Assembly: GCA_965199705.1 (NCBI GenBank)
Contig: OZ241359.1
Location: 1,612,001-1,676,000, forward strand
Source of the DNA: Azophilus sp965199705
GTDB taxonomy: Bacteria; Pseudomonadota; Gammaproteobacteria; Pseudomonadales; Azotimanducaceae
Reading direction: 5' to 3'
Length of the DNA: 64,000 nucleotides
Of this stretch, positions 1-8,087 are shown one piece after another. Numbering within the stretch: position 1 is the first letter of the stretch; every line of letters begins with the position of its first letter. Below the pieces are notes generated by a model. That model saw only the letters and a program-made list of their open reading frames with translations, had not been told where the DNA came from and made no database searches. The translations under genes and the position numbers were made by a program.

Positions 1-857
1 TCTCGATCAAGGGGCGATGGCGAGCCGGTCACGTACAGGCCATGGTCCACCAGATCCTGGGTGAGCCGGTTCCATCCGGCTACCTGATTGCCCTCGTATT
101 CGTGCCACATGCCGCCGAATTGGGCGATGACCGTATCCGATACCCCCAGATCGAAGGAAAGTTGCAGCAGCTTCTGCTTCGTTTCGGTGTAGTCGTAGTA
201 GCTGCCGGAATCCTCGATCAAGGCATAGGCCTGATAGCCGAGATCTACCGAACCCTGGCGAACGGGCCCGCCGACTTCTGCCGAAACGACTTTCCTGTCC
301 CAGCTTCCGGTGCTCATCGACAGCTCGCCGCTGGTCTCGGAGAGCAGCGCGCCCGTTTCCTCAATGCGGGCGGATTTCGGGTTGAAGTTGAGAAAGCCAC
401 CGATTTTTGATGGCCCGAAGATCGGTGAAGCTGGGCCGCGAACGATGTCGATGCGATCGGAGGCCCCAATCGGCGTCGGGTAGTTGCCGGGATTTTCCAG
501 CCTGCGCATGCCCCGGAAGTAGGTCTCGCCAGGCGTTCCTCGAATGTCGAGGCCGCCGGCGACGCCAAAGAATGACTGTGTGAAGGCGCCTGGCGCGAGC
601 ACGATCATCTCGTCGATGTCCTGCATGTCGTAGCGTTCCAGCAATGCCGAGGAAATCGTCGATGCGGAGCGCGGGGTGTCGAGCAGCGATTTGCCGAACC
701 CGAACACGGATTCCACGTAGTCGTCGGGTAAACTGTCGAGATGGCCCGTGACCACGATTTCTTCGATCACGTCCTGGGCAACAGCCTCGGTGCTGGTCAG
801 GCCGAGGGCGCAGGCCAAGACGACCGGCAGCGGGATGCGGGCAGAAACGAGGCGCAA
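1..857 (-). CDS. TonB-dependent receptor, N-terminal part (cut by window edge)
   Basis: Reading leftwards from a TTG at 857, the frame stays open to base 1, so only about 285 residues of an outer-membrane receptor are visible. The start is chosen because AGGAG lies 6 bases upstream and no in-frame ATG precedes it before a stop. The first ~28 residues form a signal peptide ending AVAQ. A TonB-box-like stretch IEEIVVTG follows, then a plug domain with RGTPGETYFRGM and IDIVRGPASPIFG. These are typical of receptors importing siderophores or other large ligands with TonB energy. The substrate cannot be told. The barrel lies outside the window. Confidence 0.88.
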   Translation of the reverse strand, partial: MRLVSARIPLPVVLACALGLTSTEAVAQDVIEEIVVTGHLDSLPDDYVESVFGFGKSLLDTPRSASTISSALLERYDMQDIDEMIVLAPGAFTQSFFGVAGGLDIRGTPGETYFRGMRRLENPGNYPTPIGASDRIDIVRGPASPIFGPSKIGGFLNFNPKSARIEETGALLSETSGELSMSTGSWDRKVVSAEVGGPVRQGSVDLGYQAYALIEDSGSYYDYTETKQKLLQLSFDLGVSDTVIAQFGGMWHEYEGNQVAGWNRLTQDLVDHGLYVTGSPSPLDR

Positions 858-1097
858 TTTGATCTCCTGCAACTCAAACGGGATCGCGTGCGAAAGGGCT
901 GTAGTCCGTCAGCGGCGCCTTCCACACCGTGCTTGCCAGGCCGGTGGCTGAATCCGCCAACCGAATGAGTGCGATCAGGGTGGATGCGCGCTTGACAGCC
1001 TATCAAGGTAAAGTATGACGGCAAACGCGGCTGCAAGGAAAGCAAAGAACGGGGAGAAGGCCAGAACAATGCCAGAAAAACGAGGGCAGCAACGCCT

Positions 1098-1532
1098 TTG
1101 CACGGGCAGCCAGACGCGCCTGTGGCGCCCGCCGCACCGGTTCCGGCACAGCGGTTGATCGTGCGAGCCTCACGGCCTGCCTGGGTGGTTGCCGGCAGCC
1201 TTGCGCTCGGCCTTGGCGTCCTCGGCATTCTGCTGCCGCTGCTGCCAACAGCGCCGTTCCTGATCCTGGCGGCCTTTTGCTTTTCGCGCGGTTCGCGCAG
1301 GCTGCACAATTGGCTGATCAACCATCGCCTGCTCGGTCCGCCGATCCGTGATTGGCGCGATCATCGCTCGATCTCCGGCAAGGCCAAGGCCTCGGCGATG
1401 TTCGCCATCCTGCTTGTCTTTGCGGTGTCCGTTCTGCTCGGATTGGCGACCTGGGCGCTGCTCCTGCAAGGCATCGTCCTGGCCGGTGTTGCGGTGTTCC
1501 TGCTCACCCGGCCGACGCCGCCAGATCGTTGA
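1098..1532 (+). CDS. YbaN/DUF454 family inner-membrane protein
   Basis: A 144-residue protein beginning at TTG. After a ~25-residue Pro/Ala-rich N-terminus it carries the DUF454 signature: a hydrophobic helix with GVLGILLPLLPTAPF, then CFSRGSRRLHNWL, and two more hydrophobic helices near residues 90-135. Length and motif order match E. coli YbaN (about 125 residues), whose role is not established. The start is uncertain, because a GTG about 60 bases downstream would remove only the Pro/Ala stretch. It is divergent from the receptor on its left, with about 240 bases between them that hold no recognisable gene. Cas9 follows 100 bases downstream on the same strand. Confidence 0.8.
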   Translation: MHGQPDAPVAPAAPVPAQRLIVRASRPAWVVAGSLALGLGVLGILLPLLPTAPFLILAAFCFSRGSRRLHNWLINHRLLGPPIRDWRDHRSISGKAKASAMFAILLVFAVSVLLGLATWALLLQGIVLAGVAVFLLTRPTPPDR

Positions 1533-1632
1533 GCGAGGGAAGGGCCGCCGGGCCAGCCGCACATCGCCCTTGGCGCGCCGTTCTAGTGGTTTGCTACCAT
1601 GGCTCTAACGCGCATGGAGAAGAGGAAATCCA

Positions 1633-4600
1633 GTGACGAAACCGAATTATCGGTTCGGACTTGATGTCGGAACCAACTCCCTCGGTTGGAGTGTATTGGC
1701 ACTCGACGAGAACCGCGATCCTTGTGCCATTGTAGCTGCTGGCTCGCGTATTTTTCCCGAAGGCAGGGAAGCCAAGAAAAAGGCCACATTGGCAGCCGAC
1801 CGTCGCGCCGCCCGATCTGCGAGACGACGGCGAGACCGCTACAAGCAGCGCCAGAAATTTCTGATCCATGAGTTGACGAAGTCCGGGCTGTTCCCGCAGT
1901 CGGAAGTCGATAGAAAGCAGCTGCAAGAGAAGAACCCGTTGAAGCTGCGCGCAGGTGCTTTAGGGGAGCGGTTGGCTCCGTGGGATGTTGGTCGCGCATT
2001 GTTTCACCTGAATCAGCGCCGGGGCTTCAAGAGCAATCGCAAGGATCGGAGCGAGGAAGGAACTCAAGGAGTTGTTTCCCGGTCGGCCCGCCTCCTGCTT
2101 GAGCAAATGGGCTTGATTGGGTCAGAGTTGCCCGCCGAGCAATACAAGCAGCTACCCGCGCCAGAAAAGAAACGGGTCCGTCAGCAGGAAGCAGAAGCAA
2201 GGCGCACCGCTCTGCAAAAACTTGCCGAGAACGACAATTTGACTTACGGGTGGTTTCTGTGGCGGCGGCAGTCTGCTGGTCAGCCAACCCGTGCCCGCCC
2301 CGGCGCTGGCGGTGATGGAAAGCTGTTTGAAGTGTACCCCACCCGTGAGCTGTACGAAGACGAATTCGACAAGATATGGCGGCTTCAGGCGAAGCACCAT
2401 CCTGAAATCATGACGGAGCACGCCAGGCAGAGAATCCATCAAGCGATCTTTCACCAACGTCCTCTCAAACCGCAAAAGCGCGGGAAGTGCGTTTACATGT
2501 CAGCGGAAGACCGAACATTCCGCGCAATGCCGAGCTTTCAACGCTATCGCATCTATCAGGAAGTGCATAACCTCGCATGGTCGGATGGACAAAAAACTTA
2601 CCGCGTGTTCGACTTTCCAGAAGCGCGGGACGCCATCGTCAGGCTTTTGGAAAGAGTGTCTGCCAAGTCTGGGCAAGTTACATTCAAAACGATGAAGAAA
2701 GAACTTACCGGGCGGGGCATCGCCGAAGGCAGCTTCAAATTCAATTTCGAGACGGAAAAACGCAAGGGCTTCGAGGGCAACCGGACCAGCAATTTGATGC
2801 AACACGAGGACCGGATTGGCCCCACCTGGCACGACTGGTCATTGGAAAAACAAGACAGGTTTATAGACGCCATCCTTGCCGGAACACCGCGCCAGCAGGA
2901 AAGAGACCGCCGGCTGCTCGAAGGCGGCAAGAATTCAGCGCCACAGGACGGCGCGAGCGACGACGAGGCGGTGCGTGAATATCTGCAAAATGAGTTCGAT
3001 CTGGAGCGCCAAACCGCAGATGCATGCATGAATGCGCAACTCAAGGATGACACTGCCAATGTTTCTCTGCAAGCGGCGAGACTCGTTCTCGAAAAGATGC
3101 GAGACGGCGTTGTCAACACCGAAACCGGAGAAATCTCGTTGCCGCTGCAAAGCGATGCCGCCTCGGCCGTGGCTCGGGAAGTCAGCGCATTTGCCGACCC
3201 GATGCGAACCAGAGGCGATGATGGCGAGTATCAGCTGTTGGAACGGTTGCCCTACTACGGCGAAGTCTTCAGCGACGGAAGGCACATCATTCCCGGCACT
3301 GGAAATCCTCATGACGACGACAAAACTCGTTGGGGTGGCGTAACCAACCCGACCGTACACATCGCCCTGAACCAGATTCGCCTGGTGGTCAACGAGTTGA
3401 TTGATCGCTTCGGACGCCCAGAGTCCATTGCCATCGAGCTTGGCAGGGAATTGCCCGCGGGTGCAGACAAGCGCAGGGAAATCGAGAAAGAACAAGGTGA
3501 TAATCAGAAAAGAAATGAAAAATACGACAGGACTCTCAATGAACACGGCCAGCTGACCAACCGGGACAATCGACTCCGCCTGTTTCTTTGGCATCAGCTA
3601 AGTGATGATCCGGCCGGCCGTTGCTGCCCGTTCTCTGGCCGGAGGATATGCATCAGCGACCTGTTCAACGGGAGCACCGAGATTGAACATCTGATTCCAT
3701 TCAGCCGCTCATTGGACGATAGCCGCGCCAACAAGGTGCTCTGTACTCGCCAGGCCAACCGGGACAAGGCCAATCGAACGCCACACGAGGCGTTTGGCGC
3801 TAGCCCTGGCAGCTACGACTGGGATCAGATTGTTGCTCGCGCTGAGGATATGCCCGCCTCCAAGCGCTGGCGTTTCCAGCCCAATGCCATCGAGATTTGG
3901 GAAAGGGGCAACGACTTCACGAGCAGACACCTCAACGATACGCGCTACATCGGGCGTCTCACCCGCGAGTATCTGGAGAGCATTTGCGCCATCGACAAGA
4001 TTGATGTGTTGACTGGTCGTCTAACGAGCTTGTTGCGTCACCATTGGGGGCTGAACAGCGTACTGGATGTAAGCGGTAGCAAAAATCGGGACGACCACCG
4101 ACATCATGCGGTGGATGCCATTGTGATTGCCATGACCTGCCGCAGTCTCTTGCAGAAGGTGGCGACCAGCGCCCGTCAACACGAGCAATCGAACAACGGA
4201 AGCGCAATCGACCTCCGCAAGCTGTTTCCCAAGGCCGACGGAGGGAGAAGCGCCATTGACCCATGGAGCGGGTTCCGGGACGACGTTGCCGAAACGATGA
4301 AGACTGTCGTTGTCTCACACAAGGCGCGCCGCAAGAAGCTGGGTCCGGGCACTACTGACGGGAAGCTTCACAACGATACGGCCTGCGGGATCGTGGAAGA
4401 GTGTGGTAATGGCAAATATGAGGTTGTTTCACGCAAAGCAGTCGAGGATTTCAAAACGCTTAAAACGATTGAGTCAATCAGAGATCCGCGATTGAGAAAG
4501 GCATTCAGGGAAGAGTTCAAAGAGGCTGAAGAGCGCGAATCCGGCACGGGCTTCAAAGCGGTACAGGAGTTGGCGCAGCGCAGGAATATTCGTAGCCTGC

Positions 4601-5103
4601 GCCTTGTGGAAACAATGAGGGTCATCCTTGTAACAGAGCACGGCTCCGAAAAACCCTACAAGGCATACAAGCGCGACAGCAATTGGGGGGTTGAAATCTA
4701 TTCCAGGCCAGCGGGGCAGAAGAAAGCGGACAAATGGCAAGGGGAGGTCATTCCCCGATTTGACGCCAACAAGAAAGGATTCAAGCGTGGCGAGACGTTC
4801 CGGCCACACCCCGCAGCCCGCCTGGTCATGTGCTTGCAAATCAATGATTGCGTGCAAATGCAGTCGTCGCGTGTGGACGATACGCGAAAGTTGTACAGGC
4901 TTCAGAAGGTCTCTTCTCCTGATGAGCTGAAATTCGCGGAGATACATGAAGCAAACGTCGACAAGAGAAGCCGAAACGGCGATTTTTCCTATACCACTCG
5001 CACAGCAAGCGGCATGAAGTCATGCAAGGCCAGGAAAGTTCATATCAGCCCCACAGGCTGCGTGAGTATTGAACAGCGCCGCCCAACCCGGCGCCGGAAG
5101 TAG
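1633..5103 (+). CDS. cas9: Cas9 RNA-guided endonuclease, type II-C
   Basis: This 1,156-residue effector would cut DNA under crRNA:tracrRNA guidance. The GTG start follows GAGAAGAGGAAA. All catalytic parts are visible: RuvC-I FGLDVGTNSLGW (D11), an Arg-rich bridge helix near residue 60, RuvC-II IAIELGRE (E602), an HNH domain with IEHLIPFSRSLD (H686) beside a CCPFSG zinc-type motif, and RuvC-III HHAVDA (H825, D828). The length suits type II-C, and no csn2 or cas4 is nearby. It heads an operon with an ATPase, cas1 and cas2. A possible extended -10 (TGCTACCAT) lies near 1593-1600, but no good -35 is seen. The PAM cannot be read from sequence. Confidence 0.97.
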   Translation: MTKPNYRFGLDVGTNSLGWSVLALDENRDPCAIVAAGSRIFPEGREAKKKATLAADRRAARSARRRRDRYKQRQKFLIHELTKSGLFPQSEVDRKQLQEKNPLKLRAGALGERLAPWDVGRALFHLNQRRGFKSNRKDRSEEGTQGVVSRSARLLLEQMGLIGSELPAEQYKQLPAPEKKRVRQQEAEARRTALQKLAENDNLTYGWFLWRRQSAGQPTRARPGAGGDGKLFEVYPTRELYEDEFDKIWRLQAKHHPEIMTEHARQRIHQAIFHQRPLKPQKRGKCVYMSAEDRTFRAMPSFQRYRIYQEVHNLAWSDGQKTYRVFDFPEARDAIVRLLERVSAKSGQVTFKTMKKELTGRGIAEGSFKFNFETEKRKGFEGNRTSNLMQHEDRIGPTWHDWSLEKQDRFIDAILAGTPRQQERDRRLLEGGKNSAPQDGASDDEAVREYLQNEFDLERQTADACMNAQLKDDTANVSLQAARLVLEKMRDGVVNTETGEISLPLQSDAASAVAREVSAFADPMRTRGDDGEYQLLERLPYYGEVFSDGRHIIPGTGNPHDDDKTRWGGVTNPTVHIALNQIRLVVNELIDRFGRPESIAIELGRELPAGADKRREIEKEQGDNQKRNEKYDRTLNEHGQLTNRDNRLRLFLWHQLSDDPAGRCCPFSGRRICISDLFNGSTEIEHLIPFSRSLDDSRANKVLCTRQANRDKANRTPHEAFGASPGSYDWDQIVARAEDMPASKRWRFQPNAIEIWERGNDFTSRHLNDTRYIGRLTREYLESICAIDKIDVLTGRLTSLLRHHWGLNSVLDVSGSKNRDDHRHHAVDAIVIAMTCRSLLQKVATSARQHEQSNNGSAIDLRKLFPKADGGRSAIDPWSGFRDDVAETMKTVVVSHKARRKKLGPGTTDGKLHNDTACGIVEECGNGKYEVVSRKAVEDFKTLKTIESIRDPRLRKAFREEFKEAEERESGTGFKAVQELAQRRNIRSLRLVETMRVILVTEHGSEKPYKAYKRDSNWGVEIYSRPAGQKKADKWQGEVIPRFDANKKGFKRGETFRPHPAARLVMCLQINDCVQMQSSRVDDTRKLYRLQKVSSPDELKFAEIHEANVDKRSRNGDFSYTTRTASGMKSCKARKVHISPTGCVSIEQRRPTRRRK

Positions 5104-5137
5104 GCCGAACAATGCGCATCGTCAGCGAGCGCCTTGA

Positions 5138-6304
5138 ATGAATGCCGGCAAGGTAGCGGGCCTGTACGAGAACCCTTTCAACCCGGGATACGGGCAGCCT
5201 CCCCCCTATCTGGCTGGAAGAGGCGCCGAGCGATTCAGTGTTTTTCGCCATGTGGGGAATACCGCCAATGGCAAGCTCGTGGCCAGGGATGTTGTGATCT
5301 ATGGCCCGCGAGGCTCGGGCAAGACGGCTCTCTTGCGTGTGCTAGCGAAAGAGATTGCACAACTGAAGACGAACGTGACGCTGGGGCTGATGCCTGCTAC
5401 TGATTTGCAGAGCGCCGAAGATGCCCGCCGCGAGCTGATCGGAGTGGTTGGCCAACCTTTATGGGAAGCTCTCAAGCCACAGGAGTGGGGCTTGGACTGG
5501 CGTGGATTGCAGGCCAAATGGCAATGCGGGGAGTTGCCAAGAAGCGAGGTGCGAAAAGGTCTTGTGGTGAAGTGCAAGCAAAAGCCGCTGATACTCATGG
5601 TGGATGAAGCGCATGAGATGGCGCCCACCGCCTGCAAGGAGCTGTTGAACGAGATACTGACTATTCGAGGTCTGGGTGGTCCTGCCATTGTCCTGCTGGC
5701 GGGGAAGCCTGCATTGGTGGATTTTGGCGACTTGGCGCACGTTTCCTTTCTTGAACGTGGTGAGATGGTCAGTCTTGACTTGCTTGACGCACAGGGCGCT
5801 GCCGACGCCGTCCGGATACCGCTAGACCAGACAGGCATCAGTATCTCCGACGATGCGCTCGGTAAAGTTGTTTCCGATAGCCAAGGCTATCCGCAGTTTC
5901 TTCAATTGTGGGGCAGCGCACTCTGGGATCAGGCAAGCGCTCACGGGGCACAGCGAATTGACGGTGGTGATGTCGCCGAAGTCGGCGCCATTATGGAGCA
6001 AGAACGAACAGAGGTTTATCTGGGCCGTCTTGGTTCCTGGAAAAGTCAGGACCGAAAGTTGCTTGTGAAGGTCGCCAGAAAACTGTTGCGCGACGGTTGG
6101 ATGGAGAGCCAGCAACTCGAAGAAACCATTGAACAAGAGCTTACCGAACAAGGGCGCGATGTTCAGGGGTGTCAGGCCATCATGGACCACATGGTGGACT
6201 CCGATTTCCTCTGGAGGCCAAGGGGACAGGCCAAGATGATCCCCGCACTGCCGAGCTTTGTGTCATTCGTGGCGGGGCAGGGGGAATCGACCTTGCGTCG
6301 ATGA
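5138..6304 (+). CDS. AAA+ ATPase inserted between cas9 and cas1
   Basis: A 388-residue P-loop ATPase that is not part of any standard type II cas set I know. The N-terminus has YENPFNPGYG and PPYLAGRG, as in ORC/Cdc6-like bacterial ATP-binding proteins. Walker A is GPRGSGKT (residues 56-63) and Walker B is LILMVDEAHE (about 151-160). The last ~80 residues look like a winged helix ending FLWRPRG and ALPSFVSFV. It starts 34 bases after cas9 and stops 6 bases before cas1, so co-transcription is very likely. The cas-operon position suggests a part in spacer acquisition or interference; that is inference. A decayed relative of its C-terminus lies near 23.5-23.7 kb. Both Walker motifs look intact. 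Confidence 0.88.
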   Translation: MNAGKVAGLYENPFNPGYGQPPPYLAGRGAERFSVFRHVGNTANGKLVARDVVIYGPRGSGKTALLRVLAKEIAQLKTNVTLGLMPATDLQSAEDARRELIGVVGQPLWEALKPQEWGLDWRGLQAKWQCGELPRSEVRKGLVVKCKQKPLILMVDEAHEMAPTACKELLNEILTIRGLGGPAIVLLAGKPALVDFGDLAHVSFLERGEMVSLDLLDAQGAADAVRIPLDQTGISISDDALGKVVSDSQGYPQFLQLWGSALWDQASAHGAQRIDGGDVAEVGAIMEQERTEVYLGRLGSWKSQDRKLLVKVARKLLRDGWMESQQLEETIEQELTEQGRDVQGCQAIMDHMVDSDFLWRPRGQAKMIPALPSFVSFVAGQGESTLRR

Positions 6305-6310
6305 GAACCA

Positions 6311-7219
6311 ATGGTTGGACAGATCGTAGAAATCACTGATCCTGGACATTGGCTGAAGAAGTCTCGGGGATTCCTGCAAGTCCACAATGGTGGGGAACAG
6401 GTGGGCCAAGTGCCTCTCGACGACATTCAGACAGTTCTGGTATCCGTTCCGGGTTGCGCTGTTTCCAGCGTATTGCTCGATCAACTGGCGCAACGCAACA
6501 TCCCGCTCGTGATTTGCGGACAGAATTACTTGCCAAGTAGCTGGACTCTGCCGGTACAAGGCGCTGTCGGCCAATTTCAGATCATGCGGGCGCAAGCAGA
6601 CATATCCAGGCCACGTCGCAAGCGTTTCTGGCAATCCGTCGTCCGAGCGAAGATCAGCAATCAGGCTGAGGTGCTTCGACGAGCTGGCGAGACCTGCCAG
6701 GACCTGCTGCGCATGGTGCGCAAGGTAAGGTCTGGGGACCCTGACAATATGGAGGCTCAGGCGGCTCGGACATATTGGCAGCGGCTGTATGGGTCGGAAT
6801 TTCGCCGCGACCGCGGCACCTTGGGCCTGAATGCCGCACTGAACTACGGCTATACGGTACTAAGGGCCTGTATCGCCCGAGGCGCTGTGGGTGCGGGGCT
6901 GCATCCCAGCTTCAGCGTTCACCACAAGAATCCTCAGAACCCGATGAATCTGGTGGATGACCTGGTTGAACCCTATCGTCCGATCGCGGATTACGTGATT
7001 TGGCAAAGGCGCAGGGACTATCTGTCGGATCTGAAAGAGGCTGGCAAACAGCGACTGGCATCCTTGCCCACGCTGTTGCTGCCGACTGAAGACGGTTTCT
7101 CGCCGCTGTCGCAGGTGGCGGTGAAGATGTGCCGGGCATTCGCCAGATATTGCAAGGGAGAGGCGTTGGGCGAGGTTATGCCTGCTCTTCCAACCGCGCT
7201 GGAACTGCAGCCGCGATGA
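6311..7219 (+). CDS. cas1: Cas1 integrase, type II
   Basis: This 302-residue protein is the catalytic subunit of the Cas1-Cas2 spacer integrase. The metal-binding residues are present with family spacing: E148 in NMEAQAART, H205 in SVHHKN and E220 in DDLVEPYRP. The segment HHKNPQNPMNLVDDLVEPYR is the most diagnostic block. ATG follows the ATPase stop by 6 bases, and its own stop overlaps the cas2 ATG (ATGA). The adaptation module therefore looks catalytically intact, even though the downstream array carries an insertion sequence. Confidence 0.96.
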   Translation: MVGQIVEITDPGHWLKKSRGFLQVHNGGEQVGQVPLDDIQTVLVSVPGCAVSSVLLDQLAQRNIPLVICGQNYLPSSWTLPVQGAVGQFQIMRAQADISRPRRKRFWQSVVRAKISNQAEVLRRAGETCQDLLRMVRKVRSGDPDNMEAQAARTYWQRLYGSEFRRDRGTLGLNAALNYGYTVLRACIARGAVGAGLHPSFSVHHKNPQNPMNLVDDLVEPYRPIADYVIWQRRRDYLSDLKEAGKQRLASLPTLLLPTEDGFSPLSQVAVKMCRAFARYCKGEALGEVMPALPTALELQPR

Positions 7220-7554
7220 ATCGATTCAGTTTGAGTCCTTATCGCATCATGTGGCTATTCGTCATGTTTGACTTACCGGTCGGCACCAGAAGCGAACGCA
7301 AGCAAGCCTCCCGCTTCAGGAATGATCTGCTTGATCTGGGATTCGAGATGTCGCAGTTCTCAATCTATCTCAAGTACTGCGCTTCAGGGGAAAAAGCAGA
7401 AGCGGTCAGCAGCCGGATTCCGCCACTTTTGCCGCCCGGTGGCAAGGTTGATGTGCTTTGCATCACCGACAAACAATTCTCGAATATGCGGCGATATCAT
7501 GCGAAGAAGCCCCGAAAAACTGATGGCGCCCCGCGACAGCTACAGATTTTCTAG
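7216..7554 (+). CDS. cas2: Cas2, structural partner of Cas1
   Basis: A 112-residue ferredoxin-fold protein that pairs with Cas1 in spacer integration. The N-terminus shows the strand LFVMFDLPV with Asp19, followed by a basic helix (RSERKQASRFRNDLL), GFEMSQFSIYLKYC and, later, KVDVLCITDKQF; these are usual for type II Cas2. The ATG at 7216 overlaps the cas1 stop by four bases and is preferred over an in-frame start 87 bases upstream inside cas1. The CRISPR array starts 61 bases after its stop. Confidence 0.95.
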   Translation: MNRFSLSPYRIMWLFVMFDLPVGTRSERKQASRFRNDLLDLGFEMSQFSIYLKYCASGEKAEAVSSRIPPLLPPGGKVDVLCITDKQFSNMRRYHAKKPRKTDGAPRQLQIF

Positions 7555-7615
7555 TCAATTTTCATGCGTAAAATCCCGCATTCTAATGTTAAATCAGTGG
7601 TTTATACTGGCAGCA

Positions 7616-8087
7616 AGCCTAGCATTCAGGAATAGGCGGCGCTAGAACAACTTCAATGCGGTTCGCCAAGTTTCCCGAGTAAAGCCTAGCATTCAGGAAT
7701 AGGCGGCGCTAGAACAACCGTACAGATATTCAAGCGACGTGAACTTGCAGCCTAGCATTCAGGAATAGGCGGCGCTAGAACAACAACAGCCCGCAAAAGC
7801 GTCGCCTGAAGACGAAGCCTAGCATTCAGGAATAGGCGGCGCTAGAACAACTGATTTACCAACCTACCGATCAACAGGCCAAGCCTAGCATTCAGGAATA
7901 GGCGGCGCTAGAACAACTCTGGCAGCGCCAGCAGTGTCTCGCCGATCAAGCCTAGCATTCAGGAATAGGCGGCGCTAGAACAACTGCACAACCTCAGCCT
8001 CTATCGGCTTGCCCAGCCTAGCATTCAGGAATAGGCGGCGCTAGAACAACTGACTGGCCGTACACCAAAACATCCACATTAGCCTAG
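7616..8087 (-). CRISPR. CRISPR array, cas-proximal part (repeats 1-7 and the start of repeat 8)
   Basis: Seven complete, identical 36-bp repeats start at 7616, 7683, 7749, 7816, 7882, 7949 and 8015. On the plus strand each begins AGCCTAGCAT and ends GCTAGAACAAC. Spacers are 30 or 31 bases. Repeat 8 is cut after its first seven bases by an insertion sequence and resumes at 10175. I assign the minus strand as transcribed for two reasons: the reverse complement begins GTTGTTCTAG as type II repeats usually do, and the tracrRNA pairs with the minus-strand repeat. The 61 bases between cas2 and the first repeat hold no clear promoter apart from a TATACT on the plus strand. Confidence 0.97.
8084..8087. 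repeat. Target-site duplication CTAG (left copy)
   Basis: CTAG before the left end of the insertion is repeated at 10175-10178 after its right end. Removing the element and one CTAG restores a perfect 36-bp CRISPR repeat, so the target site and insertion event are clear. Confidence 0.85.

Noticed and set aside
7555..7615. Plus-strand leader promoter (TATACT at 7603-7608) for the CRISPR array
   Set aside because: The -35 region is poor, and the tracrRNA strand shows that functional crRNAs must come from the minus strand.
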